Shown here in pieces: positions 24,001 to 36,000 of a stretch of DNA of 60,000 nucleotides. The position numbers were made by a program, and so were the translations under genes. The notes under the pieces are model-generated. The model did no database searches and was not told where the DNA came from. It saw nothing but the letters and a program-made list of their open reading frames with translations. Origin of the DNA: Tubulanus polymorphus (Eukaryota; Nemertea; Palaeonemertea; Tubulaniformes; Tubulanidae); NCBI RefSeq assembly GCF_964204645.1, contig NC_134030.1, forward strand, positions 16,995,110-17,055,109. Reading direction: 5' to 3'. Numbering within the stretch: position 1 is the stretch's first letter; every line of letters begins with the position of its first letter.

Positions 24001-27000
24001 CCAAACAGCCAGTGGTTAAATCTGCTCGCCTGGCCATTGTCCAGCGATCTTTGTCAGCTTCAGGCTTTTCAGAACAGGCTGCCTCCTTTATCGCAGGATC
24101 TAAGCGGCCATCAACAAGTACCATTTACGATGCCAAATGGAGTCATTTTGCGGATTGGTGTGCTGCAGGGGAAATTGATCCATGCTCACCCTCTGTAGCT
24201 CAATTGGCAGATTTTTTACTGCACCTATTTGTAGTAAAAGGTTTGCAGGTCATAACTATTAAAGGTTACCGCTCCGCGATTTCTCATACATTGCGTGCTT
24301 CTGGATGGCCAAATGTAGCAGGGGATCATCGGATATCCCAGCTGGTTGCAGGGTTTTCTATTTCCCGGCCTCGGGTAACAAGGACAGTTCCACCATGGGA
24401 TCTGTCTGTAATTTTGAAGAAGTTAATGGAGGCTCCATTTGAACCTCTTTCGGCAGCGTCATTTGCAAATTTGTCAAAAAAGACTGTATTTTTGCTGTTC
24501 TTGGCTTGCTCGGCCCGTCGCTCTGAGATTCATGCGCTTTCAGTCCGACAAGGTCATATTGTCTCTGGGCCAGCGATTGAATTTGTTTCGCTGCGGCCTG
24601 CTTTGGAATTTTTGGCAAAGAACCAACGACCAGGCTCGGTTGGGCGTCAATGGCGAATTGAAGCCCTAAAATATCGAGTGGAACCGGGCATCCCGGACAG
24701 GACTTTATGTCCTGTGCGGGCGTTGTGTTTCTATTTAGATCGCTCTGCTTCACGGAGGGGTTCACGGGAGCGGTTATTTATTCCGCTGCTGGATCACCTA
24801 AAGGGGGATATTTCGCGGGACACAGTGGTGCTCCGTTGGAGTAAGTCTGTCGGGCCGCCTTTTGGAATTCACCGTCGACATTCACGTCATTTTATTTACG
24901 GGATGTTTCAGGCCAGTTAGGCTCATTAGCTTCACTTGGTCCTGTTGTCATGGCTCAAGGTGTCCGTTCTTTCCGATCGGACCCTTTAGTGTAGAATATT
25001 TATGTTGCATTATCAGGATCACGGGGTGTATCCTTGTACATAGTTTGGGCTCATATCTGCAAGTATTAATTTCGCAAAATTCTGGGGGGGCCCCTGAGCT
25101 GGACGGACTCACTGTGGCCAACCGGTCTTCCCTGTGCTACAGTGCTCCATTCCGTGCTTGGGTAAGTGCTCTCTTTTTCCCTCTTACCTTGCGTTTGAGC
25201 GGTGGTTTTTCTATCTACCTTTCCCACCATCCTTGTGCTAGGCTAGTCTAGCAAAAACCATAGGAAAGGGTACAGTACTCGACGGAAATATTACAATTTT
25301 TGGAACTAAAATTTGTATTTCCGAGTAGTACTTACCCTTTCCTATGGTGGGAATCCCGCCCACCTGCCCCGCATAGCTGTTTTTTTTGGTCTGCTATGAC
25401 GTAAAAAGATGGCGGATTTCGCCGGTGGCTAAATGCAATACCGCAGGGCCGGGTCGTATAGAAAAACCATTGGCGATATAATTCCAAATTTAGAAAATAT
25501 TGGCCAAAAACCATAGGAAAGGGTAAGTACTACTCGGAAATACAAATTTTAGTTCCAAAAATTGTAATTTTTATCCGAAATGCTCTAAAATCGCTCTCAG
25601 GGCAATGAAAATTCAAAATTTTTCTGGGGAAGTGCCCGCAGAAACACAGTCATCATACGGATTATTAATCAATTCGTTGAGCGGAGTATCATCTTCCACG
25701 TCAAATTCATCACCTGCTCAGATCATAACATCCTCTGTACCGTCCAGAGCTTTCGAGATACAGCACTTTTGGAACGATTTCTTAACCATTTCAACTGATG
25801 ATTGGTCTTAAATTTTTAACTATTTCTACTTATTCGCTATGAATTAAATAACTGAGTGGAAAATAACTGTGCACTGATTGGTAAATTACTGAGAATTTAC
25901 TAATTTTTGACAGATTTACGAAGTTAGTCATGGCCTTTGTTTTAATAGTGCCGGATCAGTGACGGCCAACTATAGCCTGAGAAATCAACATGGAATTACT
26001 GGAGATGCGCGCTTGACTTTTGAACCTAATTTGACCCAAATTCTCGTGATAAAAGTTTTTCGTTGGTTATTTAATCTGATAACAAAAAGGTACCTTAAAT
26101 TTTTAACTATTTCTACTTATTCGCTATGAATTAAATAACTGAGTGGAAATTCTGTGCACTGATTGGTAAATTATTGAGAAATTACTAATTTTTGACAGAT
26201 TTACGAAGTTAGTCATGGCCTTTGTTTTAATAGTGCCGGATCAGTGACGGGAAACTTTAGCCTGTGAAATCAACATGGAATTACTCGAGATGCGCGCTTG
26301 ACTATTGAACCTAATTTGGCCCGAATTATCATGATCAAAGTTTTTCGTTGGTTCTTTAATCTGATAACAAAAAGGTACCAAAAATATACAGTCATGCACA
26401 CAATAAACAAACTATAATGCATAAAACGGTTTATAAACGGTAAAATGTATCTTATAAATCTTGCGGTAAGATTAATGATGTTTCAATATATTGAATTTGA
26501 ATTGATGTCATTGTGTGATCAGCCTCAGGACTTCAGAATCACCAGCTGTTGCTATCACCATTTCCTAAAAAGAGACTCGGAAAAATTCAATACCGATTTT
26601 TGGAGTGCTGAGCAAGGGACTCGGCTTATTGGTCGGTAATATGCAAAATACGGTAACTTCTTTCAAGGGGTCCACTTGACATCTGCTGCCCAAGATGAAA
26701 GCATTAATTTCAGATGTTAGAAAATTAACTTTTGTATTTGTTTTGTTTTGGCAGCGCTCTAACAGAAGATGACAACAATCACATGCTGAAAAGAAGTAGA
26801 ACTCAATCAGAGGACAAGGAACAGGTAATAGTTGATACAGGCATTGTTTCTACAGTACTGGGAACTCGGGAAACACTTTGGCAATTTCCAAATGATATTT
26901 CCTGGTTTGGAAATGTTTTGGAATTTGATAGATTTTCCTCTCAACTGGTAAATTTTTGGGAAATTCATTAGGAGCTTCGTCACATAGCTTAATTCAGACA

Positions 27001-30000
27001 TTTCAGTTGCTTGCGCAGGTGTTGCATCCTCACTTGGCAGGAATTTGAATGGGTTGGTTTGACTCAGCCACGGCATGGAACCTTTCACACTAGATGGTGC
27101 ACATGTTTGTGTGGATGTACAAAAACTTGCAGCACCAATCAGATAGCCCGTTGTATAATCGCTGAGGCAAATGTTATGGAAATAATAATGACATTATCTA
27201 ATGCAGCTGTCAATCTGCGGTCTGTACCCACCCCTTCAGACAATTGACAGGCTATTGCTATCCTTATAAAAACTTATCGTCAAGACTTAGCAAGATAACA
27301 GAGTTGCCGCTTCTCCGGATTTCTCCGGAATTCCGGATTTAAAAAAAATCCAATTTCATTTCCGGATTTTCGGGAGAAGTCAAATAACCAAAAAAGAAAA
27401 CATCGCGAAAAAAATAAAATCAATTCGGGATTCGACCCTAAACATCAAAACGTAACGGCTCCATAGATGGTTCGAAAAAGCCGTATTGTGCTGCCACGGA
27501 GTGGCAACAACTCCGCAGTACACGATTAAACCAAGATGAAGCGATGATCGAAATCGACTGACGCTTCGTTTGTTTTTGGCTCTGGTTTATATATGAGGTC
27601 TATTTGACGGAACCAATCGCTATTTGAAAAAATGATCTATACACATTGTTGTTATTGACATATCTTGGAAAAGGTGAGTGAGTGTATAACCTTTGAGAAA
27701 ATGCTTACTGAAAGTTTGAAGCGACAGATTTTCATTGGATTATAATTTACAGACGTGAAAATTGATACACACTTCCGGTAATGAAAGTGAGGCCTATAAC
27801 GTGTATTGCGCCAGAACGCATCTCCTGGCGTTCTAATTTCAAAAATTTTTCTGGGGGAGTGCCCTCAGACCCCCGACTTATTTTCCGGATTTTTAGCTTC
27901 ACATAAGTGGCAACTCTGCAGATAAAGCAACAAGGTTCACCAGGATATCACCAATACGGTATGCTGAGGATTTCAGGCACAAGCCATAGACAGCCCATCA
28001 CTAACATCAATATTCAGGAGAGACATCGCCACCGTTCAGACTATTACAAAGTTCGAAACACAACCCTCGGATTGTTTAATTCAAACAAATTGGAAAATTA
28101 TTGTGAAAATTCATAAGAGATGGATGGAGATGGACAAGTTTACATTTTGTTGTGGTACTTGCAGAAGGGACAATAGGAAACATAAGTTGTCAATTTGGCC
28201 AATAACGATTTAATCATTTGGCCTCATATTGTATTCTGACCATCTCAATGAAGTTATTTCAAACATAGAAGCACTCTTCAGCTTTCTCACTTAGACTGTG
28301 GTTTATTTTGTTCGCAGTGATGAGACGATGAAAGATACATAACGTTGCTTGTATTTATAGGATGAAGGGCAGGTGGTAAAATACCTAATTAGATACAATT
28401 GCAAACTTCACACTCATTTGCGTAAACTATATATTTAAGAAATCCATAGTACCTTAGTTATCACGTGTATGTACGGTTCGAATCCTGTTCATAATTAAAT
28501 TCAAAAATATCATTGACACTTTGTTAAATCACACAGACAGATCGTCATTTCAATGGCAACATATCGACAGACATTCGCCATTCTGCCCTAGATCATAACG
28601 CTAGACATTCGACATCCAAACGACCCATCCTTACGCATGTTATCGACAGGCTTTTGCCATTCTTACAAAAACTGATCGTCAAGGCATCGATAAGGTCGAC
28701 GTCTATCGTCTGAGGGGGTGGATACAGACAGCAGATTGATAGCTACATAAGCTGCGCACTCTGGCTATTGTGGCAGGATATTGTACCTTGGCGATGCCAT
28801 CAGGATTGAATCCCTGCCGGGGGAGGATTGTGAATTGTAGCATCCAGGAGAGCCACATTGGAAAATTTCGTCGGGACGATAGAGCCTTCATTTCTCAAGA
28901 AATTTTTTTCAAACTCGATTCACAGGTAGGAAATGGTCCGTGGTACATTAAAATTCAGGTCGATAGGGCCTTTATTTCTCTAGCAATTTATCTAAAACTC
29001 GTTACAGGTTTGACATGGTATCTACCTAGCTACGATACCCCAGTGTTTTTAATTGATGTAGGCAGTGTTACCAAATTGCTTCCTGATGTATTGGTCTAGT
29101 ATAGACATAGCTTATAAGCGGGGGGGTATCAGAGGTGTGCTGACTCATCTTGATATTTGATAATTGTTACCTCTGTGATAGGATTCATCTCCTGTAGAAT
29201 TGACGTTCCCCAGATTTTTTCTAGCCACCAGAGGAGTTGAGTATTAAATAATATACGATACCTCTCATTTAATTGGTACCTTGGTACCTTGGTAAATTTT
29301 GTAACCTCAATCAATGGCAAAGTTGTAGCTTGTGACATGTTCTATGATTATGAGTTTTGAGATCATTGTTTTCAAGCATTTCAAACCACTACCCCAGTGG
29401 GCTTGGTGGTGTTTCTGGAACCCTAGTTCTAAACCTTTGAATGTTTTCTGTGATTTCAGGCTCAAGCTGAAGAATCTCAACCAGAGGATGCTGTCGAGTT
29501 AGACAATCTACCTGACTCTCAACATGAAGACAAAGCGGTAATTACTGACTCTCAATTCCCTTAATGACACAATAGACCAAATCATAGAATTATAAGCGAA
29601 TGGGAATACTGACTCTGTGACGTCTATACATTTGCCTCTGCGATCTTTAAAATTGATCAGCTGCCTCACTGTGAGCAATGAACAATAGATTCTTAAGAAT
29701 ATTTTCTCTGCAAGCATTGAGGACCATATTTGCCAAGTTGGTAAAGTTTTAAAAGTTGTAAACCTATCATGAAAAACACCAATTGAAAAAAGACTGTCAA
29801 CCAGTCTAGAAAATCTATTGTTTGTCATTGACGGTGAGGGGGCTGAACAAAATGTAAGGTGACTAGCCATGCTGGTTGCCTTAATGATGAATTTGTGATA
29901 TTATCACCTTTCCTACCCTTTTGATCATTTGAAGTCCCTTCAAGAAAAGATGGTTGCCTTCATAAATCATCCTCTGACATTATCAAATTGGCATCGTCAT

Positions 30001-33000
30001 TCCCCTTATGACATCATCGCATTAATTCCAAATTCTGCAGTGTATGAAAGATTTTGAATTTTCTATTTTTGCAACATTCTAGACTGAAAATAGTCCAGTT
30101 TTACTAAATGGAATTTTCTGCTGTGTTGTGCCTACAAACAGGATAGCTTCGAATTATATGTTATAATTTGGTTTTTTAAATACGACAACAATCTTCAAAC
30201 TCACTCAAATTTCAAACTGAATTTCCCTGTGCTGTTGTTATACAGGATGAAGATGACAGGGTGAGTGCAGAGGAGGAGGGTGATTACACCGTAGAAGATG
30301 AAGATGAGAGTGATGATGTAGTAGAAGAGGAAGGAGGAGTTGATGTTGAAATTGATGCTGATGATGACATGGATGAAGAATTTGAAGAAGTGGAATGTGA
30401 AGAATATGAGGTTAGTTATGTTTGGTTTGAATTCAATGCGCATTTGGATCAACGATAGCTTGACTGAGAGTTTAGTTTCAACTCCACCCAAACAAAGTTT
30501 GTTCACATCGCAAGCAGCCAATCAAGGACTGTGTAATTCCCATGCACTAGAGAAGGATCAGCAGAAATGGAACTACGAGATATCTCATATTGGCAATGGC
30601 TGAATCAGAACATCGAGATAACCCACTGCAGTATATGTCTTAAAACAGTCGGGGGTTGAGAATTGTGAATTTTGTGTGAACGTAATGAAGAATGAAGAAT
30701 TTTTTTTTTGAAATTTTGAGAAATTTAATTAATTTTATGCAACTTGCTCAAATTGTTCGAGATTATTGATTATTATTTGTGATCCGTTTTTAGGGGTCTC
30801 TAGGAGACGACATTGAAGGAGAATTCGCAGGTGGCGAGGGGGAAGGGCCAGAAGATGAAGATGTCGATGACGATGAAATGGAAGAAGATAACGAAGATGA
30901 AAGCGATGATTCTGATGTGGTAGTCATCTCTGATGATGAGAGTGTCAGCACTGTGCCGACAATCAGTTCAACGCAACAATTGGCTACATCACAATCTGGT
31001 CAGTATTCGGTTGTTACCATAACAATGATATTGAAATATACGCTGCACTTTACATTATAGAAAAAAGATAGATGCTTCTTCAAAAAAGGTTACTCTCATT
31101 TGAATTAAGAATTAATATGTCTAAAAAAATGAGTTTTGAAAGTTTTGACAGATTTACACTCTGAAAGAAATAGGAAGAGAATTCCGTAGAGTCGGTACAG
31201 GGCATACAAAAGCTCTGAGGTCAATGATTCGTTTAGGAGCATGTACGACCATGCCAGACCAGAACGAAGTGTCCTAGAAAATTAATAGGGTAACAGCTTA
31301 GAATCAACGTTAACATTTATTTTCCATTTCATTGATGTTTAGAACGGAAATTTAGCGGTGTTTTGGAAAGAAATTGAACGCGAACCGTTCATTCTTGCAT
31401 CGACATTCAAATGCGTTCTAATCGCGTGTACGATACGTGTCAATAGGTGCGATAAATGAGAACACGATGCGTTCGACACGCAAACATGCGCAATTTACAT
31501 TAAGTTAATTCTTAGCTGTTCCGTGCTAAGAAAGTTAGTCCTGAAGATCCTGGTTGTCCATACCATAGTAACATCGTCGAAAACCAGTTGATAATTATAA
31601 AAGCGAGAAACAGGAAAACCCCTGATTTACCGCCACAGCCAACGTAATCTTGTACAATCCTATATAAATGCATTACAATATTTCCCGATTTACTGCCAAG
31701 AATAACTCCATCCTTAATTATATTACAATAAGCCTTAAAACTACACAGTAAATGTATCCGATGAACACAGTGTTGCAAGTTTTCTATGTAATGCACAGTA
31801 TATATAATAAGATAAAACCCACAATCTACAGATTAAAAGAATTTAGAAACAAGAATTTATTTATTATCACACCTGAGGATGATCTCTAGGGTGAGATCGA
31901 AACGTCGTGTCTTATATATATTTTAGATTCAATGAATAAATTCTTGTTTTTAAATTCTTTTAATCTGTAGATAGTGGGTTTTTATCTTATTATCCGTTCA
32001 CCACGTTTGAGTGTGGTTATCGTTCTACAGTCTATATAATAGTCAGCCCTCCGGTAAGGTAGGCCTAATTAAAATTATTTTATTGAAATGGTACCGATGG
32101 AGTAAGTAAAATGATTTTTGGCGATATATGTATCAAGGCTGCGTGCATTATGGATGTGTATTTATTAATTGATCACCAATGTATATCATAGTATGTATCA
32201 TAAATGGCCTACGATGTTTTCCAGATGCGCCCCGATATATGTTATGCAAAAAGTTTTTGAAGATTTCTTTCTAGATTTGATTTAGTTAAAGTATAATTAC
32301 ATAGCCATAATTCATCAAAACAATATACATCGTTCTAAGCAGATATTAGTAGGTATATTAGTAGGTATTTGATTGACTTGACCTTAACCCCAATTAACCG
32401 CCACACTCCGTTTACCCCCAAAATCGGAAATCCCCGTGCATGACATTAAATCGAGGTATAACTGTATTAATAAAAAATTATGATTAAGAGAAAATTATGA
32501 TGAAAAAGAAATATGATTACCAGTTACGGGAAATTATTGTTAGCACAAACTTATTATTAAAGGAAGTTCAATTGTTAGAAAGTAATTGATAGAAAGTAGA
32601 AATATTTGATTAATTTAGCTCTAAATCATAATTGACAGTTATAATGGTAAAGTAATTCAAGTTGAAATTAACAATAATCATAATTAGCCCGCTTGGGACT
32701 TTAGTCTAGTCTTCAGGGCTGCGATTTTTAAAGTGGTGATACGCCCTATCCCGGTGATAAATCGCTATCCCGGTGTTAGATACTTATATCACTGGGATAA
32801 AATCAGCTCTCCCAGTGATAAAGTTAACATACCTCCAACATGGTGATAGCAACACTATCACCTGGTTAAATCATCAAAATGTCACGAAAATATATTCATT
32901 GTGACTTGTAAATGTCGTTTTGTAGAGTGACACAGGCCCTTGGAATAAAATATACCTTTTTTTCATTGTAATGGTTGCATGGTGTCTGATCACTGCAATG

Positions 33001-36000
33001 ATATATCTTATTTAGTTACATAATTGAAGAAAGGGTACTTGATACTAGCGAAAACTCCATGAACCATATGGTTTTTTAAAGCCCTTGGAATAAAGACTGG
33101 TGCACACGTGTCAGGGGACACTGTTCTAGGCGATTAAACAAAATCATTTGTACCGTATTTTCCGGCAATTAAGCTGACTCGGCCAATAAGCCGAAGGCAG
33201 TTTTTTAGCCTAAAATACATGGATTTCTGAATGCATCACCCAATAAGCCAAGGCCCTTCATCAGGAGATTTAAATTCACTGATTTGTCAATAAGTTCGTC
33301 TTAATTGACGATGTATGAGGCTGACAATAGGTGCCTGCCGATGTGTGAGAGTGCTGTGTAAACCATCATCGCCGAGGCGCTGCTATATATAAATTCGCTC
33401 AGGTGACATCTAACACACAGAGCCATATATTGTAACCTACATTTGCAAACACACGGCCGACTGCTGGCGCCCGAATTTACTAGCGCTGCAGTATTAGATA
33501 AGCCGCTGTGAAGTGGAAGAAACAAAGTAACAAAATAGTTCTAAATAGAATATTGGTAGTAAATTATGACCTCAAATAAATATGTAATACTGATTTTGAT
33601 GATCTTCAGGAGCATAAGAGTGACATAGTTCGGGAAGTAATTATTTAAGTCAGATCGTATCCCTCCAATAAGCCGATCATGATATTTAAGGGTAAAAATC
33701 TGAGGCTAGAAAATCGGCTTATTAGCCGGAAAATACGGTAAATCGCCTAGTGTCTCAGTGTCAAGCTATTTTGAGGGACAGTTCTATTTCAAGAGAGAAA
33801 AGGGGTACATTCCCTATTGAATAAGGGACAGGTCTTGAATATTAAGTACCTGAGTACCTGAATAGATCATTTGAGAATGAATTGCTTTTCGTTTTCCAAA
33901 AATACAAACATGAAAATTGACCCAAATTTCTTTACACTGACAAGGGCACAAATTTAGGGGGTTAAGCACGGCACGAGCCTGGGTCGACACTTGAAGATCA
34001 GCTTCGGCAATTCAGTCGGCTGACCAGTGTGTCCTAGGATTCTGCGGGATTCGAACTTTATGCTGACCAGCGCGCATTTGTCATCATAAATTTGCTCCTG
34101 TGGCTAAGGGGATTTCAACAATTTTATTTTTTGATTATTGCTATTTGCATTTGAATCTATTATGCCAAGAAATCCTATAAGTTAGTTCTTGAAGTGAGAA
34201 ATTAGATCGAAATGTCAGCCATTTTCTATTGTCATCACCGCGATAAATGCTCTTATCCTGGTGATGGTTATCACTGGCATGGAATGCTTTTTAAAAAACG
34301 GGAATTTATCCCTGTGATAACAATCACCGGGATAGCTCTATCACAGGGATGACTTAACACCGCTTTGAAAAACGCAGGCAAGGGCTATTGCGTTCACTTT
34401 TCGTTTGTTGTCCTGTCTGCCCATAGAATTATTTTGGGAAGTTTAGAAGACACTTCAATGGATTGTTTTGATATTTGGTTTGTACATGTATTTACCTCAA
34501 ACACATCTTCAGCTCAAAAACTGGCCCAGTTATATTCGAGATGGCTATTGTGACATGGTTTATGATTGTGGTGTGTGTCAAGGTTACTTTTTTATATGGT
34601 TACCAGGGGGCGTTGAATGGCAGAATAACTTAGTATTTTCATATTTTATTGTCCTTAGCCATATTTTGTAATCACGATCAATTGTAGAATCGTAGCTAGT
34701 GACGTATTCTATGATTGCGGTGAGTTCTTTCTTTTGCGGTGAGGTCATTCTTTCTTAATATGTTCGCCAGGGGCATTGAATAATTAAGTTTTCTGTTAAT
34801 TGAGCATTTCAAACTACTTGCCAAATGGGCATGGTGTCCCTCGACCCCTAGTTTCTACTTGATTTTTGTTTTATTCAGTTGATTCATCAATGCAGCAGAC
34901 GCCCACATTACAGACTCTACCGATGGTAGGAGGCGTTCCACGAACTCAAACCACAACTCGTGCTCAACTTACACCATTCACATTCCCGGTAAGGGGGTCA
35001 CCACTGACAACGAAAGAAACTCTCTTGATTATTTTACTTTTTCATAATTTTTTTTTTGTTTTCGACAAATCAGAATCAAGGAACCGGATTTGAAGATGGG
35101 GATGACTGCACTGTGCCAAGCACACCTACTCTGAGTTTACCACGTAGGAATGATGGGTTTGCTGAGGCTGTCAGGTAAAATATTAATATACATTAATAAT
35201 ATGATAAATATTAACGTTCAATGGTCAAACCACTCCTTAGTGGTCCAACTAGTTGACCACTTGTCTGCTCTACCCAGTGCTGGTCATGGTTGACCCATTA
35301 GCACTCAGGAATTTCAGTATGTAGTCTCAATTACTCCTCAGAAAATTCAAGGGAAAAGCCAAAATCACGACACCGAATAACTCCTTTGCTGTTTATTTCC
35401 ATGCACTACGAGTTCGTGTAATCTTGTAGTAAATAGTCGAGGCTTTCATACGATATAAGATTTGATGAGGTAGGCCACCAAAATCGTGTCCTTTTGGTAC
35501 CCCAAAATTCATCCAAACTTACTTGGATTTGAAGTGAGCGCTCAGATCTGTCATGTTCATACTCCAAATCATCGAAAAATTTTAATGGGAGGATTTTGAT
35601 TTCTGTACGATACTTTAAGGACTTCGGTGTCTTGTTTATCATAAGCTATTGCGTTTGAATCCCACTATAACCGTTTTTGTGCAGCATATGAAAAAAAGAA
35701 GCGGACGGATTATGGGGGCTTGAGGAGTCTTAGGCAGGGCTATAAACCCCGTAATGATTCGTTTGTTTGATTATTTTCAGTTCACCACAGGTTCCTCACG
35801 GTCGGTTCATTTTCACAGAGGGCAGCAGCGGTCAGTCGTCGGAACTGTCTCAACTTGCTTCGCAAGGGGGTTAGTTGATTAATCTTTTAAATCAATGACT
35901 TACTCAAATTCAAAGTTGGGACGCAAAAATAGTGACAACTTCAGTAATGTGTTCACTTCTGATCACTTACACTTAGTAAATGGAATTAGAAATACAAATT

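Larger units (their letters stand above)
19614..25567 (+). mobile_element. DIRS-type tyrosine-recombinase retrotransposon
   Basis: A 5.95-kb element with the full DIRS layout: inverted termini (19,614-19,750 and 25,403-25,567), a gag-like region, RT-RNase H, a post-RNase H domain, a tyrosine recombinase, and an internal complementary region (25,251-25,347) that holds the complements of both outer ends back to back. It lacks LTRs and a DDE integrase, as expected. At least three frameshifts break the frames, and a recombinase motif appears to be missing, so this copy is dead but not very old. It lies in the TPR intron between exons r and s, in the same orientation as the gene. Confidence 0.92.
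26825..29459. other. TPR intron s-t, repeats
   Basis: Contains a TIR-bounded element (27,204-28,745) with a nested MITE (27,299-27,918), and a partial R1 copy near 29,255-29,430. Short open frames on both strands have no recognisable product. Confidence 0.6.
32690..34860 (+). mobile_element. Family R1 copy containing two nested TIR elements
   Basis: The left boundary is AGCCCGCTTGGGAC. The right boundary is AAACTACTTGCCAAATGGG with TGTCCCTCGACCCCTAG. Between them lie an element of 32,722-34,378 and, inside that, one of 33,151-33,740. R1 copies carry inverted ends around CCCACTTGGG and internal ~118-bp repeats. Confidence 0.55.
30999..34878. other. 3.9-kb TPR intron, nested repeats
   Basis: Holds a long hairpin at 31,806-31,991 and a nest of elements from 32,690 to 34,860. 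The - strand frame at 31,512-31,796 (94 codons) has no recognisable product. Confidence 0.6.

Noticed and set aside
30201-30521. Hydrophobic - strand frame opposite TPR exon u
   Set aside because: It is the antisense of the GAT/GAA-rich acidic exon.
31512-31796. 94-codon - strand frame in a TPR intron
   Set aside because: No recognisable domain, and it lies in repeat-rich intron sequence; it could be chance.
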